Assembly (NCBI GenBank): GCA_963971425.1
Contig: OZ020520.1
Span: 28,117,535-28,181,534, forward strand
Source of the DNA: Bryoerythrophyllum caledonicum
Lineage: Eukaryota; Streptophyta; Bryopsida; Pottiales; Pottiaceae
DNA length: 64,000 bases
Direction of reading: 5' to 3'
A program made the translations under genes and the position numbers. The number at the start of each line of letters is the position of its first letter. Positions within the stretch are counted from its first letter, which is position 1. Below the pieces are notes generated by a model, which ran no database searches, was not told the DNA's origin, and was given only the letters and a program-made list of their open reading frames with translations. Below are positions 48,009 to 59,600 of this stretch, piece after piece.

Positions 48009-49315
48009 GGGTTTGAGTACTCACAACACCTGACTAGATAGCACAACATTAAAATTGTTCATCTTGCAAAAATCAAAATCAAATAGCTACATATCTTGTA
48101 GACAATTTCTCCGTGTGGAGGACGTGGAGCCTAATGTTGGACGTGCGCGTGTCTTTGTTGGCTCTGCAGAGGATCGTTGAAGCAACCCAACCTTCTAATT
48201 GAGATTGCACATGACAAAGAGGCAGAGGTTGTGCACGAGAAGCAAGACGCCGAGGTCGCGTAACATCAATGCAACGACCACCAACCACCAACCACCAACT
48301 ACTAAGAAAATGATCGTTGCAACGAAAATGTACTTCACTTAAACTGCCTTATATAAGAACACTTCACGTCTACAAATCAAAAAGGCAATGGACCCTCTCC
48401 AATATTCAGCAACCACCAAAGGTATGTGTGAACACCACTTGGTACTAAGTTTACTTTTGGTTATCTACATAACCACTTTTGAAGCCATATAGTGTAAAAG
48501 TGCCAATTAATAACTACTTTGTGGGTCTTTGCTAAATTAAGTAAGTATTTACAAAGTTTGGGTGCAAAAAAACCTTATAGCATTCACATACATTATTTAG
48601 AAATTTGTTAAAAAAAATTAGGCTTATTCATGCAAATAGAAAGTATAAAAGTTGATAGAAGGAAAAAAATGATGATGACTTTAATACTTGATTATCGAAT
48701 TAAAACTTGGTGACAAATGATAAATATAGCTAAATTTCATCCTCTTATACCCAGGCTATTCCTTCTATGTTAAAAGATGATATATAGATGTTGTTCAAAG
48801 CAACTAACAAAGTTGTATTACTGTAGAATGTGAGAGGGTTCAAATGGTGCTTAACATCAAATTAATACTATGGCAAATTTGTCTATGCAAAGGGCAGAAT
48901 CCAACACTCCAATAAGGTAATGGTAAGTATGATGAGTACATTGTAGCTTTGTACGCTAGGACAAGTTCAGTCAATACCCTCCCACAAAGACGGAAGCTAA
49001 GCTACGCTTGACTTAAGTCTAATTGTACATAGAAAGGAATCAAAGCTGGAAAGAGAGCAATGAAGGGCCGCGATGGATGAGCAACAGTCTTTGGAAAGTA
49101 TATACTTGTGTAGGATAGAGTATATATGAAGTCGTGAGTTGATGGTAGATTGTGTGCGTCCAGGTGAAGTTGCAAGTTTGTGGTGTTGGGCGTTGTGGCA
49201 ATTGGTGCGGTGAACAACTACAGTAACAATTCTCCAAATCGCGGGCACGGTGATGGACTTTGGGATGTGTCATCAACAAGAGCACGACTTCAACATGGTG
49301 CAAAGTTTAGAGGTT
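48009..49315. other. Interval between Tc1 relic and copia pol; possible short transcription unit
   Basis: 48275-48303 is a (ACCACCA)n microsatellite. TATATAAG at 48350-48357 is a good TATA box, followed at 48388 by ATG and a 34-codon ORF (MDPLQYSATTKG...) that contains a donor-like AAAG|GTATGTG. The rest may include the 3' LTR of the copia element, but I could not define LTR ends. Confidence 0.3.
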
Positions 49316-51583
49316 TCAAGGACGTAAAGGCTCTTCTAGAGTACCTATACTGCAGTTAATAGTGTTAAAGGCAATAATTCCAAGAGCTTGTCCATGTTGT
49401 TCAAATTTAATGCACGGAAGTGCTTTTGTAAGAATATTAGCCAGTTGATCATCGATGGCAATATAACACAATTTAACTTCCCCATGCAAAAGCTTTTTGT
49501 GTATGGAATGGTGGTGCACTTCAATGTGCTTGGTTCAAGCGTGAAAAATAAGATTCTTAGCCAATTTGATAGCCGATTGTTTGTCATAGTGAATCTCAAG
49601 AGGCTGAAAAGGTTGCAAATCAATGTTCATATTTGGGTTGCTAAAAGAGATAGGAATCTGAAAAGGTGAAGTAGAGTCATGACGAAGCTCTTGAAGTAAG
49701 CAATGAAGCCAAATTGCTTTAGAGGTTCGAAAAGAGAGGCTAATATACTCCGATTCGGTGGAGCTTTTGGAAACAAGTGATAGCGGCACTAACCAAAATA
49801 AAACAATATCTTCCAGTAGATCTATGTGTCTTGCTGCAAGATGCCCAATCTGCATCAATGAATCCCTGCAATGGCATAGTGTTGTGACGCTCATTAAAAA
49901 GATCATATGAAGCGATTTTCTTCACATATCGTACATTGTAGAAGACAACATAAAGATGTGCTACATGTGGCAAAGACTTGAAACGTCAGACAAAACATAC
50001 AACATACGCAATATCAAGTCAAGTTGTAGTTAAGAAAATCAATTTACCAACATTAGTGCAATAGTTGGTGGTGTTCGTAGGTGGAAATTGCATGCTAGAG
50101 CCTAGGTGTATACCAGAGGAAAGCAAGGTATGTTCTAGACAATAATTATCCGTATCATGATCACGAAGGAGATGTAGAGAGTATTGAGTCTAATTGAGGA
50201 AGATTCTTTTAGGTTGAAATTTAAACTCCACCCCCAGATAACGCTGCACAGGTCCTGAATCTATAATGTGAAATTCATAGTTTAGTGCGTCTTTGACCCC
50301 CTCAATGTCTAGATTGTCCACCCTGGTGAGAAATAAGTCATCAACGTAGACAACAAAGATTGTTTTCTTGCAACCATTTCCTTTGTAGTATAAGTTATGA
50401 ATCATGAACATTGGTGAAACCTTTGGAGAGTAAGTAAGCATTTATACATTCATACCACATCCGTGGGCTCTACCGAAGGCCATAAAGAGCCTTCTTAAGT
50501 TTGCATACTAAGTATTCAGCCCCTGGAGCAATGAAACCTTGTGGTTGCTCCATATAAATTTCATCTCGTAAGTATTTTTAAGGAAATGTTGTTTTTACAT
50601 CTAAGTGGTGAATCTCGTGTCCAAGCTCTGAGGCGCAGGCGGTAGGCGCACAAATCCTAAACCATTTGACGACTAGTGCAAATACCTCATCAAAATCAAT
50701 ACCATGGCGTTGTTGAAAACCACAAGCAACTAATCTAGCTTCAAGGCGCGGTGTTTTTCCATGCAACGCCGTCTTGGTCATGTAGACCAATGTGGTGGTG
50801 ACATCTTGTTTACCTAGAGAAGTGGAACAAGATCCCAAGTCTCGTTTTCTTGAATGAGAGAAATTTCTTCCTTTGTAGCTTGCATCCATCTAGAGTATTG
50901 AGAAGCCTCCTTGAATGTGATGTCATCACCTTGAAGCTATAGAGCATCCTCTGCTAAGAAAAAATTAAATTGTTTGGAGACACTGAAAGTATATAATGAT
51001 CTAAATTATCCAAGTCATCGAAATCGTTTGCGGCTGGGAAGAGATGTGAGGGTATACCAAGAATGGCTTCATCAAACCGAACATTGTGGAAAATGATAAC
51101 CTTCTTGCGTAAATATTAATCAAAGCATTTGAAGGCTTTGGATTTATCATCATATTTGAACAAAAGGAGAGAGTAGAGATTTGGCTTGTAATATGTGGCC
51201 TGGTCTGATATGAATGAAGGATTGACAAAAAAAAATTTATTGTGCAAGATATTGGATTTTTTACCTGAAAATTGTTCGAGAGAAGTTGTGGTTTTGAGCG
51301 CTTCCTGTGGCATACAATTTGCCACATAGTTCGTTGTGCACATTGCTTCCTCCCATAAATACATTCAAGGTAATTTGACTCCAAATAATAGCGTCCTCAT
51401 GGTCTTGCAAAGGTGCAGATTCTTCTGTTTTGCGATGCCGTTTTGTTCCGTTTTGTGCGGGACGGTCAATTGTCTTTGAATTCTATTACGAAGACAAAAC
51501 GTCATTAATTCTTTTGAAAGACATTTGCTACATGTGTCAGTTTGGAGACAAGATGATTTTTGTAATGTCTCATTTTCCACCAT
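49316..51583 (-). pseudogene. Ty1/copia retrotransposon pol, decayed
   Basis: Minus-strand fragments in copia order. Integrase core end (51583-51370: RIQRQLTVPHKTEQNGIAKQKN, as in 'RQLT.P.TPQQNGVAERKN'). Reverse transcriptase start (50889-50578: RLEARLVACGFQQRHGIDFDEVFA, as in 'KARLVAKGF.Q..GIDY.ETFAPV'). RT active site (50441-50190: FVVYVDDLFLT, then YLGVEF). RNase H (49906-49316: HIDLLEDIVLFWL, SKSSTESEYISLS, IHYDKQSAIKLAKN, and THHHFI-like HHHSIHKKLLHGE with DQLANILTKALP). Stops and frameshifts separate the pieces. Integrase before RT distinguishes copia from gypsy. Confidence 0.85.
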
Positions 51584-52495
51584 ATGTAGAAAGTTGGAAA
51601 GCTCTCACCGAGCTCCAAATGCGTTCTGCTGATGGCGACAAGATCGGTCAATCATGGGAAAAGTTTCAACACCTAGAACACCAAAGTCGACCCACCGAGG
51701 GCCTCATAGGCTTTAAAAGGTTAAAGTTACAGACACTTACTTTTCAATTGCAATAGATATTTATTGTAAGTTTCCAAAAAACATCTTTGCCAAGTAGAGC
51801 AACATGCACAAGGTTGATATCTAACTCCACTCCTCACAGATGTAATAAAAACCATGTAGTTTATAGATGCTTCGTAATCCATTTTTTTTAAAAGGCTTCA
51901 GTGCCCGGGGGGAGCACTGCGCGTTTATTTAGTTTTACGTGCGATCAAATGAAGGGGTATTATAATTGCATGTGTCCAAAAACTTAGAAAAGGGTTCGAA
52001 GTAAAATAGGATCATCATAATAGGGCGTTTGACCTTTATAAATAACGAAGGGTAGGTGAAAATACTAAAATTTAGGAAAATTTTAGTTCTAAAATAGGGT
52101 AGGTAGAATGCAAATGTAAATGCCATGTCTATAAAGGATTGGATCCAATGCTCCATCATGCCGTGCCATCATGACAAGTACTGGTGGATGAAAAGGAGTA
52201 TAACGAATGGGACATCTTCATTTGGCAGCGCGCGAAAGTGGAGAACTGTTGACGCAGGTCGAGGTTGCCTAGGGTTTGGCGCTCACTTTCTTTCGACGCA
52301 GCCCTCACCAATGCTCCCGCCAATGCTTCTGTGTCCGTTGAGCGTTTCCTGATATTTTGCGTGCATTGTTGATGCGAGACTGCCGTGGGTTTCTGAGAGC
52401 ACCGCGCGTATCCGGTAGGCGTGGACTGGGAGTACGGAGAGACTGCGTACCTTGCTAATATTCTGGTGAATGTGTTTCGCCTCCTTGCTTGGTCG
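51584..52495. other. Flank between copia relic and zinc-finger gene
   Basis: No gene recognised. The copia sequence fades near 51600. After about 52230 GC content rises towards the plus-strand gene, so the right part may be its promoter. Confidence 0.35.
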
Positions 52496-52820
52496 CTTTT
52501 TGCTCGTGTTTTCGCTCGTGTTCTTGCTTGTGTTTCTTGCTCGTGTTTCCTGCGGTCGGTTTCCTGCTCCTATTTCCTGCTCCTGTTTCCTGCTCCTGTT
52601 TTTTGCTCTCGTTTCCTGCTCCTGTTTCCTGCTCTCGTTTCCTGCTCCTGTTTAGGGTTTAGGTTTCCTGCGGTCGGTTTCCTGCTCCTGTTTTCTGCTC
52701 CTGTTTCATGCGGTCGGTTTCGTGCTCCTGTTTCCTGCTCCTCTTTCTTGCTCCTGTTTGCTGCTCCTGTTTCCTGCTCTTGTTTCATGCTCCTGTTTCT
52801 AGCTCTTGTTTCTTGTTTCT
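52496..52820 (+). repeat. 13-bp tandem repeat TTTCCTGCTCCTG
   Basis: More than a dozen variants of TTTCCTGCTCCTG, mixed with TTTCCTGCGGTCGG and one GTTTAGGGTTTAGG, directly upstream of the zinc-finger gene ATG (52929). It is pyrimidine-rich on the plus strand. A 141-codon ORF through it (Phe/Ser/Cys/Leu repeats) is an artefact of the repeat. Confidence 0.8.
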
Positions 52821-55800
52821 CTTGTTTTCCTTGTTGCTTGGTTTAGGGTTTGATGCGCTGGATCCTCTGCAGGGTTTAGGGTCACTCTGCAGTTTTCATT
52901 TCTTGTGCTGCCTAGGGTTTAGTGGAAAATGGGAGTGGCGCTGGATAGGATCACGCTGTGGACGTTGGAGGGGGATTTTGCAGATCCAGAATACTTCGGG
53001 AAAGTGGACATTGGAGGCGCGTCGACGTTGGGAGCATTGCGCGTTACGTTGGAGAGCAATGACGTTCTGGAATGGCCATTTGAGTTTTGGGACATGGAGG
53101 ATAAGCGGCGTGTGAGGAAGAAATTGGAGCGCCTCAACGCGTTCTCCAAGGACGTGTACGTGATTCAGGCGAAGGAGGACATGAATGAGGGCAACAAACG
53201 GAGGCGGCTTCGAGATGGATCTTTCACCGTCACCGCCGTGGAGATCCCCCCTCTCTCAGACAATAGCCTTGACGTTCAAAAGGACGTTGCGACTGCAACC
53301 TCCTTGCCCGCTGGGTCATCGAGAGTGAGTGCAATCGCAGACTCCGCCGAGGTCACAGATACTCCACTGAAATCAACCCTCTTACCGTTGGACGTCATGG
53401 ATCGATACTTGGAGAGGGCGAAGAAGTTACGAGCGGAGTTACAGAAGGTGGCCATATCTGATCACGAGTGGTGGTTGAAGTCGTTTGATTTGAATGGCGC
53501 TGGAGTTGTGAAGCTTTGGTGTGGCGAGTGCAAGAAGGACTGCGGTGGTGGCAGCAAAGACCATACGAAAGCGCAGATTGATAACTTGTTCAATAACTTC
53601 AAGAGATCACACATCATGAGCATAGCCCATGTGCGTAATTTTTGTGCTGCGAAGAATGTGAACTTCGATGACCACCCGCAATCTGAGGCTAAGAATGGGA
53701 GGTCATTGACTCTCACTCCACATGACCATAAGAGGATGATCGATGAAGGTGTTCAGATAGTGGAAGATGTGAACAGCAGCCTCCCTGATGATCACAAGAA
53801 ATTCACCATATTGGGAATTTGATAGCAGATGATACCAGATGTTACTGGTTTAAGGTTAAATGCTCGTATTGTAGGGAGATGATGGTCCTGTGCCCACCAA
53901 AGAAGACATTGGAGGTGAATCTTCGAAGTCACATTGTAGGTCCCAAACATCTGAAGGCAGTTCAGAATGCTGAACAGATTGCTAGCAAGCCAGCAAGGTC
54001 AGGTCGACCGGGGCGGCCATCTAGGTCAAGCACCACGAGCTCGCACTCCAATTAGGTTGACTTGCACAGTTGGTTTATAACGGCTTCATCAAACACCACG
54101 GGAGGTACGAATCATCCCGTTGATAGAAATTGCCTTGCTACCCTCATGTGTTATGGATACCGTGGTCCAACTGTTGAGTATGGTGGGAATGTGTATGCTG
54201 TGAATGCCTTGGTGAATGATCCCCACTCAGGTGCTGATTGGTACCCCGAACCTCATCTCATTGCAGCCATAGAAATGCAGAATGAAGTAGTCCATGTGAG
54301 TGGGTCTTTCCGCCATAGACAGTGTAACCGGTTGTCAGTATCTCTACAGCCTTTCCCAGATCTGACTTGCCCCATGTGTGCCCAGATACCACGTCAAAAT
54401 GATTTCAGAATGAGAGTCAGAAGAGAGGACCAGGCATCCGTAAAGAGGGGCCACAGAACCACAGCAGGAGGGATACGGTTAGGGTATTTGTCTGTGTTGG
54501 AAGTGTCAAATCATGCGAGGGAGTTGTCCAGAAAATATCGATTAGAGAAGCTGCATTATTGGCATGCTAAGACAAGGATTGTTCAATTAAAAGCCAAAAG
54601 ACCAACCTTGCGTGAGAGTGCCATTAATGCATCATCAGACAATAATCTCATGAAGTTCTGTAACAACATAATTAGTGCACATAGAATAGGGGCATTTGGT
54701 GGGAAACCTGGATTATGGGATTTCATGAAAGACGTAGCTCAAAATCTCAATAGAAAGGATGAGGGGCATCGCTTCAGTGAAAACACAAAATGTTTTTCAC
54801 AAGCGATGAAGATCTATGGAGGTCGGCGTCTAACTGATTTGTTTTCATTGAACTTTGCTGGTCCTAGTTATGACACTATTCGCAGGGAGTCTAGAAAAGG
54901 AGTTCAGTTCATTTCAGGGGAACATGCTGAAATATTCCAGTCCATTGCTAGCATCTACACCGGTGCTAAGGCTGCTGTTGGGATTACTGGCCCCGTCCTT
55001 GTTTTACTTGCCGAAGACGAAACGAAGGTGAGGGGTCGAGTTTCCTGGGATGCCAGGTGGGATACGCTGGTGGGATTCTGTGGCCCAAAAGAATGTCACA
55101 CTTGCTCACCACACTATAAGCCTAGTGTTGGAGTTGGTGAGGAATGATACAATAATATGGTCGATGCGTTTAGGACTAACAAGATTGGCGGTTTTGCAAG
55201 AGTAATTGTTGTCAACCCTATATATGATGCACTCCCTCGTTTAGTTTTAGTTGCTTCATGTACTTGCGGTTGTTTTGATGCAAGTTGAGTTCGAAGTCAA
55301 TGGAATAGGATTGATGAGTTGTGGAATACTCACTGTTATGCTGATGTGGGTCCTATTATAGGACATGCTAGTGATGGGGACTCTCGGACAAGGCAGTTAA
55401 TGCTGGCTGATTATAGAGGTTTAGGGGGGTCAAGCACTATAAGAAACCCGTGTTTTTTGTTATGTCCTTAATCATGTCAGCGTGATTTTTTGATGTCTTG
55501 GAGCTAGCCAGTAATGTCACCGTGAACGTGAGGATGTCCACGCGTCAATAATGAACAGTGGAGGTGGGAGGGTCCCGAAACGCGCGTGCGAAATAGGAGA
55601 CGCAACGATGTCTCCAACAACGCGCCCGTCTCTGAGGACGTCATCGAGGACATCTTGGGTGACGCAAAACTGCCACGCTGGCAGCGGACAAGCGTTTCAC
55701 CTGGGGTAAGAATGTCGAAGTTATTGTTGTGCAAGGTAGAAAGCAGCCCAACGTTAATAAAACAACGAAACGGGCAGCGGTCTGCAAGAGGAGAAAAAAA

Positions 55801-56639
55801 AGGCACGAGCCTCATAAAACTAGATTTTTTTTTTAAAATTAAAAAAATTTAGTATATAAAATTGAAGAATATTCTGATTATATTTATTAACTTTGATCCT
55901 CTGAAATTTTTGATTTGTCCACTTCGTATCAAAATGGTTTCCAAAATAAAATTTAATTTTAAATATTAAAAATACAGAATATTAATTAATATTATAATAA
56001 TATTTTATAAAAACTGATTATTCTGTAATTAAAGCGGACATATTAAATTCAGTACTGTATATTTAAATATTTAATAATATTTATTAATTAATATAATATT
56101 AAAATACCACTTTTCTACCAAAACCCGAATTATTAGGATTTTAGGGTGATTTTGTAAAGTCCTTGGTGGCTTACCCATGTGGACATATTATATATTTTGT
56201 AGTTTACAGCACTTCATCTACATGGCAAACACAATTCCATGTCGGATAAGGTAACACGTCATTCTATGTGTAGGTCCACGTCACTTGAGACATCCAATTG
56301 AAGATGTCTCGAGTAACGTCTACATGTCTTTGAGGACATCCTACAGAGACGTCTCTGAAAACATCACCAGTGTTTGGCAAAACATTGACATGTCGTGGAA
56401 AACATCGACATGTCTTGGAAAACATTATCGTGTCTTGCAAAACATAACCATCAAGTAGGATGAATTTCGTCAAGTTCATTGGATGAATAGAGGTGGCGAG
56501 GATTAGTTGCTCCAGCCATAGTTAGGTCATGAGGCGGCTAGGGTTAGCTGCTGCAGCCATAGTTAGGTTATGAGACCTTTAAGTAGAATTTGAGGTTGCA
56601 CAAAGCTCACTTTGGCCTTCATTTCTCCAAGTAGTTAGA

Positions 56640-56835
56640 GTTTAGAATGTAGAGGTTGGAGTTTTAGAGTGTAGACTGAGTTTACAAGTTAGAATGTTAG
56701 AGTTTAGAGTGTAGAGGTTAGAGTTTTGAGTGTAGAGGTAAGAGTTTAGAGTGTAGAGGTTAGAGTTTTGAGTGTAGAGGTAAAAGTTTAGAGTGTAGAG
56801 GTTAGAGTTTTGAGTGTAGAGGTTAGAGGTGCAAT
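56640..56835 (+). repeat. 21/42-bp minisatellite inside the CACTA element
   Basis: Alternating 21-base units GTTAGAGTTTAGAGTGTAGA and GTTAGAGTTTTGAGTGTAGA give a 42-base higher-order period. The minus strand reads as a repeating Asn-Leu-Tyr-Thr peptide, which I do not regard as coding. Confidence 0.8.
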
Positions 56836-58195
56836 GTTGGACATGCAATGTGCTGTGAGCGACATATAGACGTGACCATGTTGTAGAAGACGTATGCCGT
56901 AGCACTTAGGAAACACAGGGACGTCTTTTGAAACATCCCCGTGTCTATGGAGACATATTTTAAATTGCGTGTATATCATATTACCACATTTGCAAGTAGG
57001 CCAGTAAGCATGAATTTGGATGAATGTACATGTTACATGTAAGATGAGGTATTCATGTCCTGTACAACATACTCATGTCTTGTACAACGTATTCATGTCT
57101 TGTACAACATCTCTCGATGTCCCTCCAAAACACCATCACATACACAACGTCAACAATACCATGCATCAGGGGATGTCACGTCAGACACGCATAAGTTCTT
57201 TGAGACGTCTACAATGACACCCTCAGTGCCGACGACCATGGGTCGGCAACGTATCGGAGGACGCGATCATGTCCATCGCCACGTCCTCTAGGGTATGGCG
57301 ATGTTCAACAAAATCAGCATCAAAATCCAGGTAGCGTTGGCGTAGACGTCCAGCAGGACATCTCCACGTCAACCCGGGACGTCTTAAAAAACACAACCAT
57401 GTTACCAATGACGTCCCCGCAAACACGAATCTGAAAAAAAAACCACACAAATCTTTGTTGACGTGGCACGCCAGGTCACTCTTTCCCGGGTCCACATCAG
57501 AGGCCACGTGGGTCCACGTCACATGCCACGTCAGATGCCATGTCACCAATGGAGAGGATGAATTTCCCGGCCATGTGGCACTGCCCGTCATGCTGCCGCT
57601 GTCGTGTTGTAAATTAATATATTGTGTGAAAACATTATAGATGTTGCCTTGGACATCGGATAGAATATGAGGAGAAAGATACAAAAGGTTGGGGTCGTGG
57701 AGAAATCCACGGTTTGGTTCAATGGGGGATAACCGGAGTTTATTAGTATAACTTGGAAGCCTGCATCTTGTCACTGTAGCTCAGGGAAGCGTAGGTGGCC
57801 GGTTGGCTGCTTATTTCCTGCTTTCACTAGCAAGTACCAAGTTACAACTATCCAGGCCGTTCAACGAGTTTGATAAAGCTCGAACCCGGAACCGGCAGGT
57901 AACAATCAACGGACCTTGACAGCCAACCAAGTCCGCAACTTGGCGACCATTAGTGGACTTAATGCGGCTTTATACAACTGTTGAGGGACTGTACAATGTC
58001 GCGACCTTGTCCTTTAGCCAGATCTTTTGATACGGGCTACTTTTAGTTTAAATAGAATTATTTATGGCTATTTGAGTAATTCAGTGAAGGCAAGCTTCTT
58101 AAAGAAGTTACTGAGAGATATAAAAAGGAAGATAGTTTCTTTGCCTCATATGTTTTGCTTCAAGCCAATAGCTTGGATTGCTTAGAGTTGATAGT

Positions 58196-58618
58196 ATGGA
58201 TTCTCAAGACCCAGATGAGTGGGAGTTGTCGTTATCGCAATTACCGGAGGATCCGTTTCAATCTTCTCAGCCATCAACTTCCAGACGGCGAGTGCGAGAT
58301 GAAGCGGGGCCTTCCGAGCGTCGTGTTCAACCACGTCCAGATCCAAGTCTGCGGCAATTTGCATTTGTGAATCTACAACCGGACGCGAGAGCTCTAGTGA
58401 TTGTATTGGAGGCTGAAACTTCATTGACGGGTGGCCGTCAGATGGTGTTTGAAGGATGTTTTGAAAATACCAATGAAGGCCAAATGGTGAGTCGCTTTTC
58501 TAATAAGATGGGCCACCGTCTTTGGCTTCGAGGGCCGCTGACCTACTTAAGCGATGAACGGAGAGCGAGTTATGTTTCTACGGTGCTCCGTCAAATTCTA
58601 GAGTTTTTATTCGGTTAA
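58196..58618 (+). CDS. Unrecognised 140-aa protein carried by the CACTA element
   Basis: ATG 58196 starts MDSQDPDEWELSLSQLPEDP. The first 60 residues are acidic then Ser/Pro/Arg-rich and probably disordered, with a basic patch (RRRVRDE, RRVQPRP). From about residue 60 a compact region follows: FAFVNLQPDARALVIVLEAE, GGRQMVFEGCF, MGHRLWLRGPLTYL and an amphipathic C-terminal helix STVLRQILEFLFG. A TATA box (TATAAAAAGG, 58118-58127) lies 78 bases upstream. AATAAA (58618-58623) overlaps the stop. This layout is that of a compact, self-contained gene with very short leader and tail. I do not recognise the family. It may be captured host or foreign DNA, or the product of an unrecognised nested element. 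No function is proposed. Confidence 0.5.
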   Translation: MDSQDPDEWELSLSQLPEDPFQSSQPSTSRRRVRDEAGPSERRVQPRPDPSLRQFAFVNLQPDARALVIVLEAETSLTGGRQMVFEGCFENTNEGQMVSRFSNKMGHRLWLRGPLTYLSDERRASYVSTVLRQILEFLFG

Positions 58619-59169
58619 ATAAAGGTAGAATCCATTCGGTTGTTAATATAGGAGTTTGTTATGTGTTTATGTTTATTTTAGATCAAGATCCAAGAAAGAA
58701 AAAGAAAAGAAACTCAGAAAAGGTTTGACCGTCTTAGAATTCTTTTGGAACTTCACCTTTTGAAGCCCAATAGTTGGGGTTTCTTTCCTATCTTATCTTG
58801 GTAGACTTTAGAGTGCTTTTGGAGGTTAACCAATAGGCTTTAGATGCCCATGTGGCTTAGACATGGGTTGATGTGGAAGGATAAGGGGGGCGACTCTCTC
58901 TTCTTCTTGGTGTGTGTTTTTGGTGTGTATAGAGTGCTGTGAGAAAATTCCCGAGAGGGAGATCGGGCGGTGTGTATTCGTTTTTCATGAGAATAATATG
59001 AAAATTTGTGGAGTTGTTCCTTGTGAAGTTGCGCTTCTTTGAGCGGTGTTTTTGTTCAATTTGGAGTTTCTACGCAAAAGTTATGAGAGATTGAGTGAGG
59101 AGTAGTTGGCCGCTACCCAATTAGAGGAGCAGCAACTTCGGGCCTTCACCGCGGCTTCGATACTTTGTG

Positions 59170-59600
59170 TTCGGACTTGAGATTTGACAGAAACATACCT
59201 CATTGTACTAGCTTTCTAAGAAGCTATCATTCGACTCATTTAGATGCGCTATGAAAAAGTTATAGGCATCTAAGTAGAGGAGAGTTCTGCCGTCTTGGAA
59301 GTGGGGAGGCGTGAGTTTTGAGCTTACACAACTTTTAGTGAATAGATTAGTTTAAAGTGAAATATGGAGGAATTGTAGCTTGTTAAATTAGCTTTCTATA
59401 AAGCTATCATACGACTCATTTAGAATTGTAGTATAGAAGTTATAGCCGCCAAGGTTGGAGAGGGTTTGCTGCCATCGACATAAGAAGGCACAAACTTTGA
59501 GCCTCCATAACTTTTAGAAGGTAGTTTAGAATAACCTGAGATTTTGGAAAGTGTTAGCTTATTGTACTAGCTTTCCAAAAAGTTATAGCACTTGGCATTT
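59170..59600 (+). repeat. Three diverged copies of an approx. 180-bp repeat
   Basis: CTAGCTTTCTAAGAAGCTAT (about 59210), TTAGCTTTCTATAAAGCTAT (about 59388) and CTAGCTTTCCAAAAAGTTAT (about 59565) head three diverged units that also share CGACTCATTTAGA and AAGTTATAG. Such blocks are common in untranslated regions of LTR retrotransposons, so a nested solo fragment is possible. Confidence 0.65.

Noticed and set aside
48079-48291. 70-codon minus-strand ORF next to the Tc1 relic
   Set aside because: No recognisable motif and no link in frame to the copia pol; likely chance.
49020-49310. Possible copia 3' LTR beginning TGTTGAAG on the minus strand
   Set aside because: No polypurine tract directly upstream and no second LTR copy in the window to confirm it.
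52421-52846. 141-codon plus-strand ORF rich in Phe, Cys, Ser and Leu
   Set aside because: Entirely explained by the 13-bp TTTCCTGCTCCTG repeat.
56640-56905. Minus-strand ORF of repeated Asn-Leu-Tyr-Thr
   Set aside because: Translation of a 21-bp minisatellite; no start context or domain.
57770-57900. tRNA-like stretch (GTAGCTCAGGGAAG ... GCTCGAACCCGG)
   Set aside because: Box A-like and box B-like words are too far apart and no cloverleaf stems pair.
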